From: Candidatus Aquabacterium excrementipullorum
Lineage (GTDB): Bacteria; Pseudomonadota; Gammaproteobacteria; Burkholderiales; Burkholderiaceae_C
Reading direction: 5' to 3'
Length of the DNA stretch: 56,704 nucleotides
Assembly: GCA_019112875.1 (NCBI GenBank)
Contig: DXIO01000088.1
Location: 1-56,704 of the forward strand
Shown one piece after another: positions 8,208 to 17,325 of the stretch. The position numbers and the translations under genes are program-made. Under the pieces are notes generated by a model. It was given only the letters and a program-made list of their open reading frames with translations. It was not told the origin of the DNA and made no database searches. How positions within the stretch are numbered: position 1 is the stretch's first letter; the number at the start of each line of letters is the position of its first letter.

Positions 8208-8347
8208 GGCGGTCTCCTGCTGTGTGCCGGCTGGGTGCATGCGGGTGGCCGGCATCTTGCGGACCATTGTGCCGCGAGATGCCGGTGCGTGTCGTGCGGG
8301 TGTGTCGCGGCGCCCCTGCGCGGGCCCCGCATAATCGCGGCTTGAAC

Positions 8348-9931
8348 ATGCAACGCCGCGACTTTCTTCGACTCAGCGGGCCGGTGGCTGCCGCATTGGC
8401 CTGGCACCAGCTCTTCGCCAACACCACGGCGCGCCAGCCCGTGCTGGAGGGCTGGGCCGAGTCCGCCGAGGTGTTCACCCTGGGCGTGGCCAGCGGCGAG
8501 CCGTTGCCCGCCAGCGTGGTGATCTGGACGCGCCTGGCGCCCCAGCCCCTGCAGCCCGATGGCGGCATGCCGGCCCAGCCCGTGCCCGTGCGCTGGGAAG
8601 TGGCGCACGACCCCCGCTTCGCCCGCATCGTCCGCCAAGGCGAGGCCCTGGCCCTGCCCGAGCGCGCGCACAGCGTGCACGTCGAGGTCGACGGACTGGA
8701 AAGCGACCGCATCTACCACTACCGTTTCATCGCGGCCGGCCAGGCCAGCAGCGTGGGCCGAACCCGCACCGCACCTGATCCGCAGGCGCGGGTGCAACGT
8801 TTGCGTCTGGCGCTGGGCTCCTGCCAGCACTACGAGCAGGGCTACTTCACGGCGCACCGCGACATCGCCCGCAGCGATGTGGATGCCGTGGTCTTCGTGG
8901 GCGATTACATCTACGAAACCAACGCCATCGGCCGCGCCCGCGTGCGCCGCCACGTGTCCGGCCTGGAAGATGAGCTGAGCCTGGAGCGCTTCCGCGTGCA
9001 CCACGCCAGCTACAAGCTGGACGCCGACCTGCGCGCCTGCCACGAGACGCATCCCTGGCTGCTGACCTGGGACGACCACGAGGTCCGCAACGACTACGAC
9101 GGCGACCATGACAACTTCGGCATGAGCGTCGAGCAGCTGCTGCAGGTGCGCGCCCACGGGTATCAGGCCTACTTCGAGCACCTGCCCATCTCGCCGCGCC
9201 GCGCGCCCGTGGGCCCGAACGCTCAGATGCACACCCAGTACAGCTGGGGGCAACTGGCCGACATCTGGCTGCTGGACACGCGCCAGTACCGCAGCGAGCA
9301 GGCCTGCACGGGCATGCCGCGCTCGTTCTGGAAAGACAAGCTGCTGTGGCATTGCGATGCCACCCAGGCGCCCGATCGCACCATGCTGGGCCGAGGCCAG
9401 GAACATTGGCTGTCGCAGTCGCTGGCCACCAGCAGCGGCGCGTGGCGGATCATCGCGCAGAGCACGCAGATGTCGCCCGGCACCTTCAAGCCGCCGGGCG
9501 CCGAGGCCTTGCTGTACAGCGATGGCTGGGATGCCTTCCCGGCCGCGCGCGAGCGCCTGATGGCCGCCATCGCCCAGCCGCGCGTGCCCGATGTGGTCGT
9601 GCTGGGCGGCGATGTGCATCGCCATGTGGCCGCGAACCTGCGTCTGCATCCAACCAACCCGCAAAGCCCCATCATCGCCAGCGAGTTCGTGGCTTCGTCC
9701 ATCAGCAGTCGTGGACTGAGCGAGTTCCTCAACGGGTGGATGAAAGCCAGCAACCCCGATCTGCTGTACCTGCGCGGTGACGAGCGTGGCTACGCCCTGA
9801 TCGACGTGACGCCCGAGCAGTTGCGTTGCGATTTCAAGGCCACCGCCCACCCGGTGACGGCCGATGCGCGCTTTCACACGCAGGCCAGCTACGTGGTCGA
9901 GCGCGGCGTGGCCGGCCCGAAACCCGCCTGA
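8348..9931 (+). CDS. phoD: PhoD-type alkaline phosphatase/phosphodiesterase, Tat-exported
   Basis: The 527-residue protein starts with a twin-arginine signal (MQRRDFLRLSGPVAAALAWH). A PhoD N-terminal beta domain follows (VFTLGVASGEPLPASVVIWT, RLAPQPL), then the metallophosphatase domain (LGSCQHYEQGYF, VFVGDYIYETN, WDDHEVRNDYDGDHDN, WLLDTRQYRS, VVVLGGDVHRHVA, SSSISSRG-like SEFVASSISS). The family hydrolyses phosphomono- and diesters in the periplasm using Ca/Fe. A CATAAT sequence at 8330-8335 may be its -10 element. No clear Pho box was seen upstream. The start was set at the Tat signal. Confidence 0.92.
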   Translation: MQRRDFLRLSGPVAAALAWHQLFANTTARQPVLEGWAESAEVFTLGVASGEPLPASVVIWTRLAPQPLQPDGGMPAQPVPVRWEVAHDPRFARIVRQGEALALPERAHSVHVEVDGLESDRIYHYRFIAAGQASSVGRTRTAPDPQARVQRLRLALGSCQHYEQGYFTAHRDIARSDVDAVVFVGDYIYETNAIGRARVRRHVSGLEDELSLERFRVHHASYKLDADLRACHETHPWLLTWDDHEVRNDYDGDHDNFGMSVEQLLQVRAHGYQAYFEHLPISPRRAPVGPNAQMHTQYSWGQLADIWLLDTRQYRSEQACTGMPRSFWKDKLLWHCDATQAPDRTMLGRGQEHWLSQSLATSSGAWRIIAQSTQMSPGTFKPPGAEALLYSDGWDAFPAARERLMAAIAQPRVPDVVVLGGDVHRHVAANLRLHPTNPQSPIIASEFVASSISSRGLSEFLNGWMKASNPDLLYLRGDERGYALIDVTPEQLRCDFKATAHPVTADARFHTQASYVVERGVAGPKPA

Positions 9932-9945
9932 TCAACGGCGGCAGG

Positions 9946-10509
9946 TCAATCCAGCCCGCGCAGGCGGCTGTGCGCCGGCACGCTGGCCAGCAGGAACTCC
10001 ATCTGATCCGCCACGATGCGCCGACCGCGCAGGATCATGTCCTCGTGCAGGCTGGGCGTGTAGGGCAGGTAGTGCAGCGACCAGCCCAGCTCCTGCGGCG
10101 TGCGGTTGCCCTTGCGGCTGTTGCAGGCGCGGCACGCCGTGATGCAGTTCTTCCAGGTGTCCTCGCCGCCACGCGAGGTGGGCATCATGTGCTCGCGGGT
10201 GAGGTCGTCGAAATGGAAGCGGTCGCCGCAGTAGGCGCAGATGCACCGGTCTCGGGCGAAGAGCTTGGGGTTGGACAGCGCCGGCACCTGGCGCCAGGCC
10301 CGGCTGGGGATGCTGCCGCGTGCCGCGATGATGGGGTGCAGTTCCAGCCGCGATTGCAGGCCGGTGAGCCGCTGGATACCGCCGCGCAGCACCATGAAGG
10401 GTTCGCCCAGCGTCCAGGCCACGCCCTCGTTGGCGTAGAGCACCGCCGCATCCTTGACCGACAGCCAAGCCTGCGGTCGGCCTGACACGTCAAGTTGCAG
10501 CACGTCCAT
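9946..10509 (-). CDS. HNH endonuclease-domain protein
   Basis: The 187-residue protein has an HNH zinc-finger nuclease domain: RCICAYCGDRFHFDDLTREH, MMPTSRGGEDTWKNCITACR, ACNSRKGNRTP. Two CxxC pairs bind zinc, and His-Asn-His residues lie in REHMMP, WKNC and the following helix. An N-terminal segment (VLQLDVSGRPQAWLSVKDAA, ALLY-like AAVLYANEGVAW) is common in stand-alone beta-proteobacterial HNH proteins. Such proteins are widespread chromosomal genes of unclear role. The start at 10509 has a G-rich ribosome site; an ATG at 10521 adds only MGGV. Confidence 0.85.
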   Translation of the reverse strand: MDVLQLDVSGRPQAWLSVKDAAVLYANEGVAWTLGEPFMVLRGGIQRLTGLQSRLELHPIIAARGSIPSRAWRQVPALSNPKLFARDRCICAYCGDRFHFDDLTREHMMPTSRGGEDTWKNCITACRACNSRKGNRTPQELGWSLHYLPYTPSLHEDMILRGRRIVADQMEFLLASVPAHSRLRGLD

Positions 10510-10521
10510 CACGCCCCCCAT

Positions 10522-10902
10522 AACAAGAGAGAACACACCAAACGTGGAGCCTTCACAGGCCCGCCTGTGTACAAGATAGCCGCCTTGTGTGATTTTCTCA
10601 ACCGTTGGGCGGGATTGACCGCCCGTTCGCGGTGTCTTGGCACAACACTCCGCTGCAGGTGCGCGTGCTTGACGCAATCGGCCGGCACGATCGCTCGGTG
10701 ACGCCCGTCCAACGGACGGCAACAAAAGGGTTAACCCTGATTCTGTGCAGATGTGCACTTTCAGATAGGTGACAGACACCCGAGAAAACGCCCCGGACCC
10801 CACAAAAAAACTTGCCGGAGTCTGCACAGCGGCGCTAGATTTCTGCAAAATAGCACGACCGTTCGTTTTATTCGACAGCCGCTCTGCAAGGATTCCGAGC
10901 CC
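10522..10902. other. 381-base intergenic region between divergent HNH and tetR genes
   Basis: No gene was found here. On the plus strand TTGCCG (10812-10817), an 18-base spacer and TAGATT (10836-10841) form a plausible promoter for the tetR gene, followed at once by the palindrome described separately. A perfect GGGTTAACCC palindrome lies near 10730. AAGGA about 10 bases before the GTG at 10903 serves as its ribosome site. The HNH gene promoter must also lie here but is not obvious. Confidence 0.5.
10855..10866. promoter_or_regulatory. Candidate TetR-family operator
   Basis: ACGACCGTTCGT is an imperfect palindrome (ACGA/TCGT arms) lying just after a predicted -10 element and 37 bases before the tetR start. 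It is a typical place and form for autoregulation by the downstream TetR protein, which may also control the acyl-CoA dehydrogenase operon that follows. Confidence 0.4.
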
Positions 10903-11634
10903 GTGACCAGCAGCCCCATGCCCCACGACGCCAAGCCCGCCCCCGAGGCGGTGCGCGAGCGTGGCCGTGCCGGCGCCGCGCACAAGGGGCAGCAGACCCG
11001 CGCCACCATCCTGGACGCCGCCCTGAGCCTGGCGTCCTCGATGGGCATCGAGGGCCTGTCCCTGGGCGCGCTGGCCGAGGTCACCGGCATGAGCAAGTCG
11101 GGCGTGTTCGCCCACTTCGGTTCGCGTGAAGAGCTCCAGATCTCCGTGATCCGCGAGTACCACGAGCGCTTCGAGGAAGAAGTCTTCCGCCCCGCCATCC
11201 AGCAACCGCGCGGCATGCCTCGCCTGCGTGCGCTGTTCGACCGCTGGATCGCGCGCGTGGCCACTGAAATCGATTCCGGTTGCATCTACATCAGCGGCGC
11301 CGTCGAGTTCGACGACCGGCCCGGCCCCGTGCGCGACGCGCTGGCCGGCATGGTGCTGATGTGGCATGGCGCCTTGAACCGCGCCATCCAGCAGGCCGTC
11401 GACCTGGGCCACCTGCGCCCTGACACCGACGCCATGCAGATGCTGTTCGAGATCCATGGGCTGATCCTGTCCCTGCACCACGACGCGCGCTTCCTGCGCA
11501 CGCCGGGCGCGATCGACAGGGCCCACACGGGGTTCGAGCGCGTGATCCAGTACTACACGCTGGATGCCGCGAGACCCTCGCCTGGACAGGCGGCGCCCCA
11601 GGCCGCTTCATCAGGGGTGTTGCAGACCTCCTGA
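10903..11634 (+). CDS. TetR/AcrR-family transcriptional regulator
   Basis: The 243-residue protein has a TetR DNA-binding domain (QTRATILDAALSLASSMGIE, LSLGALAEVTGMSKSGVFAH, FGSREELQISVI). A helical ligand domain follows (RLRALFDRWIARVATEIDSG, CIYISGAVEFDDRPGPVRDA, MLFEIHGLILSLHHDARF). It precedes the beta-oxidation operon by 90 bases on the same strand, so it most likely represses those genes and responds to an acyl-CoA. The GTG at 10903 is preferred because AAGGA lies 10 bases upstream; an ATG at 10918 is the alternative. Confidence 0.88.
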   Translation: MTSSPMPHDAKPAPEAVRERGRAGAAHKGQQTRATILDAALSLASSMGIEGLSLGALAEVTGMSKSGVFAHFGSREELQISVIREYHERFEEEVFRPAIQQPRGMPRLRALFDRWIARVATEIDSGCIYISGAVEFDDRPGPVRDALAGMVLMWHGALNRAIQQAVDLGHLRPDTDAMQMLFEIHGLILSLHHDARFLRTPGAIDRAHTGFERVIQYYTLDAARPSPGQAAPQAASSGVLQTS

Positions 11635-11724
11635 AGTCGTTTCACCCCCCTTTCTCTCAACAACCCTGATCATTGCCCGCGTGCCACAAGGTGGCGTCGC
11701 GGTTTTTCACCGAGGAGCCTCACG

Positions 11725-13515
11725 ATGCCTTCCTACAATCCCCCTCTGCGCGACATGCACTTCGTGATCCACGAACTGCTGGGCGCTGTTGACGAACTCA
11801 AGCAGATCCCCGCCTACGCGGATCTGGACGCCGACACCGTCAACGCGGTGCTGGAAGAAGGCGGCAAGTTCGCCTCCAAGGTGCTGGCCCCTCTGAACCT
11901 GGTGGGCGACGCCCAGGGTTGCGTGCTGGACAAGACCACGCACGAAGTCAAGACGCCCGACGGCTTCAAGGACGCCTACAAGCAGTACATCGAGAACGGC
12001 TGGTCCGCGCTGGCCGCTGACCCTGAATGGGGCGGCCAGGGCATGCCCATGCTGGTCAACCAGGCCATCTACGAGATGCTGAACTCGGCCAACCAGGCCT
12101 GGACCATGTACCCCGGCCTGAGCCACGGCGCCCACGCCGCCCTGGAAGCCCACGGCACCGACGAGCAGAAGAAGCTGTACCTGCCCAAGCTGACCAGCGG
12201 CGAGTGGACCGGCACCATGTGCCTGACCGAACCGCACTGCGGCACCGACCTGGGCCTGCTGCGCACCAAGGCTGTCCCCCAAGCCGACGGCACCTACAAG
12301 ATCACCGGCGCCAAGATCTTCATCTCGGCCGGTGAACACGACATGGCCGAGAACATCGTCCACCTCGTGCTGGCCCGCCTGCCCGACGCCCCCGAAGGCT
12401 CGAAGGGCATCTCGCTGTTCGCCGTGCCCAAGTACAACGTGAACGCCGACGGTTCGCTGGGTTCGCGCAATGGCATCTACTGCGGCGGCCTGGAGCACAA
12501 GATGGGCATCCACGGCAACGCCACGTGCCAGATGGTGCTGGAAGACGCCGTCGGCACCCTGGTGGGCAAGCCCCACCGCGGCCTGCCCGCCATGTTCGTG
12601 ATGATGAACGGCGCCCGTCTGGGCGTGGGCAACCAGTCGCTGGGCCTGACGCAAGTCGCCTACGAAAACGCCGTCAACTACGCCAAGGACCGCGTGCAGA
12701 TGCGTGCCCTGTCGGGCCCGAAGCGCCCCGACCTGGCCGCTGACCCGATCATCGTGCACCCCGACGTGCGCAAGATGCTGCTGACCGCCCGTGCCTACGC
12801 CGAAGGCGCCCGCGCCCTGGTGTACTTCGTCGCGGTTGAGCTGGACAAGGCCCACAACCACCCTGACGAAGCCGTGCGCAAGGCGTCGGACGACCTGGTC
12901 GCCCTGCTGACCCCGATCGTCAAGGCCTTCATCACCGACAACGCCTACATCGCCACGACGCACTGCCAGCAGGTGTTCGGCGGCCACGGCTACATCCACG
13001 AGTGGGGCATGGAGCAGTTCGTGCGCGATTCGCGCATCAACATGATCTACGAAGGCACGAACACCGTGCAATCGCTGGACCTGCTGGGCCGCAAGGTGCT
13101 GGGTGACGGCGGCGCCAAGCTGACCGCCTTCGGCAAGATCGTGGGCCGTTTCGTCAAGGCCAACGCCGACAACGAAGCCCTGCAAGAGTTCACCAAGCCC
13201 CTGGCCGATCTGGGCCAGAAGGTGCAGGCCTTCACGATGGAAATCGGCATGAAGGGCATGCAGAACCCCGACGAAGTCGGCGCCGCTGCGGTTGATTACC
13301 TGCGCGTGGTCGGCCACCTGGTGTTCTCGTACCTGTTCGCCCAGTCGGCCAAGATCGCCCTGGAAAAGCAGAACGACAGCGATCCTTTCTACAAGGCCAA
13401 GCTGTCCGTGGCACGCTTCTACTTCGCCAAGCTGCTGCCCGAAGTCGAAACGGCCATGATCACCGCCAAGGCTGGTCTGAAGCCCCTGTCCGAGCTGGAC
13501 GAAGCCCTGTTCTGA
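11725..13515 (+). CDS. Acyl-CoA dehydrogenase (FadE-like, 596 residues)
   Basis: The protein belongs to the long, about 600-residue acyl-CoA dehydrogenase branch that includes DmdC-like enzymes. It has the N-terminal helical domain (MHFVIHELLGAVDELKQIPA), the FAD/substrate beta domain (WTGTMCLTEPHCGTDLGLLR, ITGAKIFISAGEHD), and the C-terminal helical domain with MIYEGTNTVQSLDLLGRK, where Glu443 is the likely catalytic base. It introduces the alpha-beta double bond in acyl-CoA, passing electrons to ETF. It opens the operon with the hydratase/dehydrogenase and thiolase. Chain-length preference cannot be read from sequence. Confidence 0.93.
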   Translation: MPSYNPPLRDMHFVIHELLGAVDELKQIPAYADLDADTVNAVLEEGGKFASKVLAPLNLVGDAQGCVLDKTTHEVKTPDGFKDAYKQYIENGWSALAADPEWGGQGMPMLVNQAIYEMLNSANQAWTMYPGLSHGAHAALEAHGTDEQKKLYLPKLTSGEWTGTMCLTEPHCGTDLGLLRTKAVPQADGTYKITGAKIFISAGEHDMAENIVHLVLARLPDAPEGSKGISLFAVPKYNVNADGSLGSRNGIYCGGLEHKMGIHGNATCQMVLEDAVGTLVGKPHRGLPAMFVMMNGARLGVGNQSLGLTQVAYENAVNYAKDRVQMRALSGPKRPDLAADPIIVHPDVRKMLLTARAYAEGARALVYFVAVELDKAHNHPDEAVRKASDDLVALLTPIVKAFITDNAYIATTHCQQVFGGHGYIHEWGMEQFVRDSRINMIYEGTNTVQSLDLLGRKVLGDGGAKLTAFGKIVGRFVKANADNEALQEFTKPLADLGQKVQAFTMEIGMKGMQNPDEVGAAAVDYLRVVGHLVFSYLFAQSAKIALEKQNDSDPFYKAKLSVARFYFAKLLPEVETAMITAKAGLKPLSELDEALF

Positions 13516-13593
13516 TCCGACAGGCCGTGAAGGGCGCGGCAGCGCCGCCCCTTCGCGCCATCTCACACCCTTAGAGTTCCGCTAGGAGAGAAC

Positions 13594-15993
13594 ATGAGTC
13601 GATTCAATGTCCGCAAGGTCGCCGTGCTCGGCGCCGGCGTGATGGGCGCGCAGATCGCTGCCCATCTGGTCAACTGCAAGGTGCCGGTCGTGCTGTTCGA
13701 CCTGCCCGCCAAGGAAGGCCCCAAGAACGGTATCGTCAGCAAGGCTGTCGACAACCTCAAGAAGCTCAAGCCCTCGCCGCTGGGCGTGACCGACGACGCC
13801 GTGCTGATCCAGCAGGCCAACTACGAAGAGCACCTCGAAGAGCTGCGTGGTTGCGACCTGATCATCGAAGCCATCGCCGAGCGTCTGGACTGGAAGGAAG
13901 ATCTGTACAAGAAGATCGCCCCCTTCGTCAATGACAAGGCCATCCTGGCCACCAACACGTCGGGCCTGTCCATCACGGCCATGGCCAACGTGCTGCCCGA
14001 GCAACTGCGCTCGCGCTTCCTGGGCATCCACTTCTTCAACCCCCCGCGCTACATGTACCTGGTCGAGCTGATCCCGACCCAGTACACCGATGCCGTGGTG
14101 GTCGACCAGCTCGAAGCCTTCGTGACCACCGCCGTGGGCAAGGGCGTCGTGCGCTGCGAAGACAGCCCCAACTTCATCGCCAACCGCGTGGGCGTGGCCG
14201 GCCTGTTGTTCACCATGATCGAAGTGAAGAACTTCGGCCTGGGCTACGACGTGGTCGACGACCTCACCGGCAAGCGCATGGGCCGTGCTTCCTCGGGCAC
14301 CTACCGCACCTGCGACGTGGTCGGCATCGACACGATGGCCCACGTGATCAAGACCCTGCAGAACGGTTGCGCCAGCGACCCGTTCGCCGCCGCCTTCGCC
14401 ACGCCTTCGGACGTGCAGGCGCTGCTGGACAAGGGCAACTTCGGTCAGAAGACCAAGGCCGGCTTCTTCAAGAAGGACGGCAAGGTCATCACCCAGTTCG
14501 ACGAGAAGACCGGCACCTACGTGCCCGCCGGCAACAAGGCCGACAAGGAAGTCACCGACATCCTGAAGAAGCCCGCCGCCGAGCGCCTGAAGGCCCTGCG
14601 CGAGTCGAGCAACCCGCAAGCCCAGTTCATCTGGGCGATGCTGCGCAACAGCTTCCACTACGCTGCCGTGACGGTCGAGAGCATCGCCGACACCTGCCGC
14701 GACGTGGACCTGGCCCTGCGCTGGGGCTACGGCATGAAGCAAGGCCCCTTCGAGATTTGGCAAGAAGCCGGCTGGAAGCAAGTGGCCGAGTGGGTCAAGG
14801 CCGACATCGACGCCGGCAAGGCCATCACCAGCACGCCGCTGCCCGCCTGGGTGTTCGACGGCCGTGACGGCGTGCACACGCCCGCAGGCTCGTGGAGCCC
14901 CGCCAAGAAGACCTACGTGCCCCAGCGCGAACTGCCCGTGTACAAGCGCCAGTTCTTCCGCGAGGACGTGGTCGGTTCGGGCGCTGTCTCTGCCGACACC
15001 GCCGGCAAGACGCTGTTTGAGGACGCCGCCATCCGCCTGTGGACGCTGGACGACGAAGTCGTCATCGCCTCGATCAAGTCCAAGATGCACACCATCTCGG
15101 GCGAAGTCACCGCCGGTCTGGCCAAGGGCCTGGAGTTGGCCGAGCAAGGCTACAAGGGTCTGGTGATCTGGTCGCAAGAAGGCCCGTTCTCCGCCGGTGC
15201 TGACCTGCAATCGATGATGCCGGCCTTCATGTCCGGCGGCGGCAAGGCCATTGCCCCGTTCGAGAAGCAACTGCAGGACTTCATGCTGAGCCTGCGCTAC
15301 AGCAACGTGCCGTCCGTGGCCGCCGTTCACGGCCTGGCCCTGGGTGGTGGTTGCGAGCTGGCCGTGCACGCTTCGAAGCGCGTGGCCGCCATGGAAAGCT
15401 ATGTGGGTCTGGTCGAAGTCGGCGTGGGCCTGATCCCCGGCGGCGGTGGCCTGGCCTACCTGGCTCGCCGTGCGGCCGAGCAGCTCGAAGGCTCCAAGGG
15501 CGTGTCGGGCCAGGTCGGTGGCGACCTGATCGGCTTCGTCAAGGAAGGCTTCCAGGCTGCGGCCATGGCCAAGGTGGCGACCTCCGCCATCGAAGCCCGC
15601 AAGTACGGCTTCCTGCTGGACAGCGACATCGTGGTGCCCAACAAGGACGAGCTGCTGTACGTGGCGATCGCCCAGGTCAAGGCCATGTTCGAGTCGGGCT
15701 ACCGTGCCCCGGCCAAGCGCACCTTCCCGGTCGCCGGCCGCAATGTGAAGGCCACGCTGCAGTCCACGCTGATCAACATGCGTGACGGCGGCTTCATCTC
15801 GGCCCATGACTACTACATCAGCTCGGCCATCGCCGATGTGCTGACCGGCGGCGACGTGGACTACGGCACGCAAGTGACCGAGGAATACCTGCACGCCCTG
15901 GAACGCAAGCACTTCTGCACGCTGCTGGACAACCCCAAGACGCAAGAACGCATCATGGGCATGCTGTCCACCGGCAAGCCCGTCCGCAACTGA
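13594..15993 (+). CDS. Bifunctional 3-hydroxyacyl-CoA dehydrogenase/enoyl-CoA hydratase
   Basis: The 799-residue fusion starts with an NAD-binding Rossmann motif (GAGVMG, residues 13-18), the 3HCDH NAD domain (TNTSGLSITAMA, FFNPPRYMYLVELI) and its C-terminal domain (EDSPNFIANRVG). It ends with an enoyl-CoA hydratase domain (FSAGADLQSMM, VHGLALGGGCELAVHASKRV, LIPGGGGLAYLARR). The order, dehydrogenase first and hydratase last, is the FadN-like layout rather than that of FadB/FadJ. It hydrates enoyl-CoA and oxidises the product. It lies between the dehydrogenase (78-base gap) and the thiolase (18-base gap). Confidence 0.94.
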   Translation: MSRFNVRKVAVLGAGVMGAQIAAHLVNCKVPVVLFDLPAKEGPKNGIVSKAVDNLKKLKPSPLGVTDDAVLIQQANYEEHLEELRGCDLIIEAIAERLDWKEDLYKKIAPFVNDKAILATNTSGLSITAMANVLPEQLRSRFLGIHFFNPPRYMYLVELIPTQYTDAVVVDQLEAFVTTAVGKGVVRCEDSPNFIANRVGVAGLLFTMIEVKNFGLGYDVVDDLTGKRMGRASSGTYRTCDVVGIDTMAHVIKTLQNGCASDPFAAAFATPSDVQALLDKGNFGQKTKAGFFKKDGKVITQFDEKTGTYVPAGNKADKEVTDILKKPAAERLKALRESSNPQAQFIWAMLRNSFHYAAVTVESIADTCRDVDLALRWGYGMKQGPFEIWQEAGWKQVAEWVKADIDAGKAITSTPLPAWVFDGRDGVHTPAGSWSPAKKTYVPQRELPVYKRQFFREDVVGSGAVSADTAGKTLFEDAAIRLWTLDDEVVIASIKSKMHTISGEVTAGLAKGLELAEQGYKGLVIWSQEGPFSAGADLQSMMPAFMSGGGKAIAPFEKQLQDFMLSLRYSNVPSVAAVHGLALGGGCELAVHASKRVAAMESYVGLVEVGVGLIPGGGGLAYLARRAAEQLEGSKGVSGQVGGDLIGFVKEGFQAAAMAKVATSAIEARKYGFLLDSDIVVPNKDELLYVAIAQVKAMFESGYRAPAKRTFPVAGRNVKATLQSTLINMRDGGFISAHDYYISSAIADVLTGGDVDYGTQVTEEYLHALERKHFCTLLDNPKTQERIMGMLSTGKPVRN

Positions 15994-16011
15994 TCGATCG
16001 GAGCATTCAAC

Positions 16012-17223
16012 ATGACTCAACTTCGTGACGCCTACATCGTCGCCGCCACCCGCACCCCGATCGGCAAGTCTGGTCGTGGCGTGTTCAAGAACACCCGCCC
16101 GGACGACCTGCTGGTGGCCGTGATCAAGAGCGCGCTGTCGCAAGTGCCCTCGCTGGACCCCGCCGCCATCGAGGACGCCATCATCGGCTGCGCGATGCCC
16201 GAGGCCGAGCAAGGCATGAACGTGGCCAAGATCGCCACGCTGCTGTCGGGCCTGCCCAAGACCGTGGCCGGTGCCACCGTGAACCGTTTCTGCGCCGCCG
16301 GCATCACCGCCGTGTCCATGGCCGCCGACCGCATCCGCGTGGGTGAGGCCGAGGTCATGATCGCCGGTGGTGTCGAGTCGATGTCGATGGTGCCGATGGG
16401 CGGCAACAAGCCGTCCTTCAACCCCGAGATCGTCAATCACGACGAGAACGTGGGCATCGCCTACGGCATGGGCATGACCGCCGAGAAGGTGGCCGAGCAG
16501 TGGAAGGTGACCCGTGAAGAGCAGGACGCCTTCGCGGTCGAATCCCACCGCCGCGCCATCGCCGCGCAAGAGGCTGGCTGGTTCAAGGCCGAGACCACCC
16601 CGATCGAGATCGAGGTGCGCACGCCCAACCTGGAAACGGGTGAAGTGACGGTCACCAAGAAGACCATCACCAAGGACGAGGGCGCCCGCCCCGACACCAG
16701 CCCCGAAGGCCTGGCCAAGCTGCGCCCCGTGTTCGCCGCCAAGGGCAGCGTCACGGCCGGCAACAGCTCGCAGACCTCCGACGGCGCTGGCTGCCTGATC
16801 CTGGCCTCCAAGGAAGCCTGCGAGAAGTACGGTCTGAAGCCGCTGGCCCGTTTCGTGAGCTTCGCGGTCAAGGGCGTGCCGCCCGAGATCATGGGCATCG
16901 GCCCGATCGAGGCCATCCCCCTGGCCCTGAAGTACGCTGGCCTGAAGGCCTCGGACCTGGATTGGATCGAGCTGAACGAAGCGTTCGCCGCCCAATCCCT
17001 GGCCGTGTTGAAGGACCTGGACGCCAAGGGCTACGTGCTCGACCGCGCCAAGGTGAACCCGATGGGCGGCGCGATCGCCCTGGGCCACCCGCTGGGCGCC
17101 ACGGGTGCCATCCGCGCTGCGACCGTGGTTCACGGCCTGCAACGCACGGGTGGCAAGTACGGCATGGTGACGATGTGCATCGGCACTGGCCAAGGTGCCG
17201 CTGGCATCATCGAGCGCCTGTAA
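16012..17223 (+). CDS. fadA: Acetyl-CoA acyltransferase (thiolase)
   Basis: The 403-residue thiolase has the nucleophile Cys94 in TVNRFCAAGIT, the His motif NPMGGAIALGHPLGATGAIR, and the second Cys in MVTMCIGTGQGAAGI. It cleaves 3-ketoacyl-CoA to acetyl-CoA plus a shortened acyl-CoA, completing beta-oxidation with the two upstream enzymes. It is last in the operon and followed by a strong terminator at 17257. Length and motifs match degradative thiolases better than PhaA, but a biosynthetic role in PHA supply is not excluded. Confidence 0.94.
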   Translation: MTQLRDAYIVAATRTPIGKSGRGVFKNTRPDDLLVAVIKSALSQVPSLDPAAIEDAIIGCAMPEAEQGMNVAKIATLLSGLPKTVAGATVNRFCAAGITAVSMAADRIRVGEAEVMIAGGVESMSMVPMGGNKPSFNPEIVNHDENVGIAYGMGMTAEKVAEQWKVTREEQDAFAVESHRRAIAAQEAGWFKAETTPIEIEVRTPNLETGEVTVTKKTITKDEGARPDTSPEGLAKLRPVFAAKGSVTAGNSSQTSDGAGCLILASKEACEKYGLKPLARFVSFAVKGVPPEIMGIGPIEAIPLALKYAGLKASDLDWIELNEAFAAQSLAVLKDLDAKGYVLDRAKVNPMGGAIALGHPLGATGAIRAATVVHGLQRTGGKYGMVTMCIGTGQGAAGIIERL

Positions 17224-17256
17224 ACGCTCATTGCGACGGCTCATGAGCCTTGCAAG

Positions 17257-17284
17257 AAAGCCCGCCACCGTGCGGGCTTTTTTC
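17257..17284 (+). terminator. Rho-independent terminator of the beta-oxidation operon
   Basis: AAAGCCCGC and GCGGGCTTT form a 9-bp stem with a 6-base loop, followed by a T run. It lies 34 bases after the thiolase stop. Confidence 0.9.
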
Positions 17285-17325
17285 TGGGCCATGGGTTCTG
17301 ATCCTGGCCATTGCACGGAGCACGT

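Noticed and set aside
8289..8307. A possible Pho box before phoD (two TGTCG words)
   Set aside because: The two words are 13 bases apart instead of 11 and differ from TGTCA, so it does not fit a PhoB site.
9946..10509. HNH protein as a homing endonuclease or part of a defence island
   Set aside because: It is a stand-alone chromosomal HNH protein with no intron, intein, methyltransferase or phage gene nearby.
13582..17316. A minus-strand open frame of over 1200 codons across the beta-oxidation operon
   Set aside because: It is antisense to three well-conserved enzymes. High GC at third codon positions removes stops from the opposite strand; its translation is His/Gly/Ala-rich without any domain.
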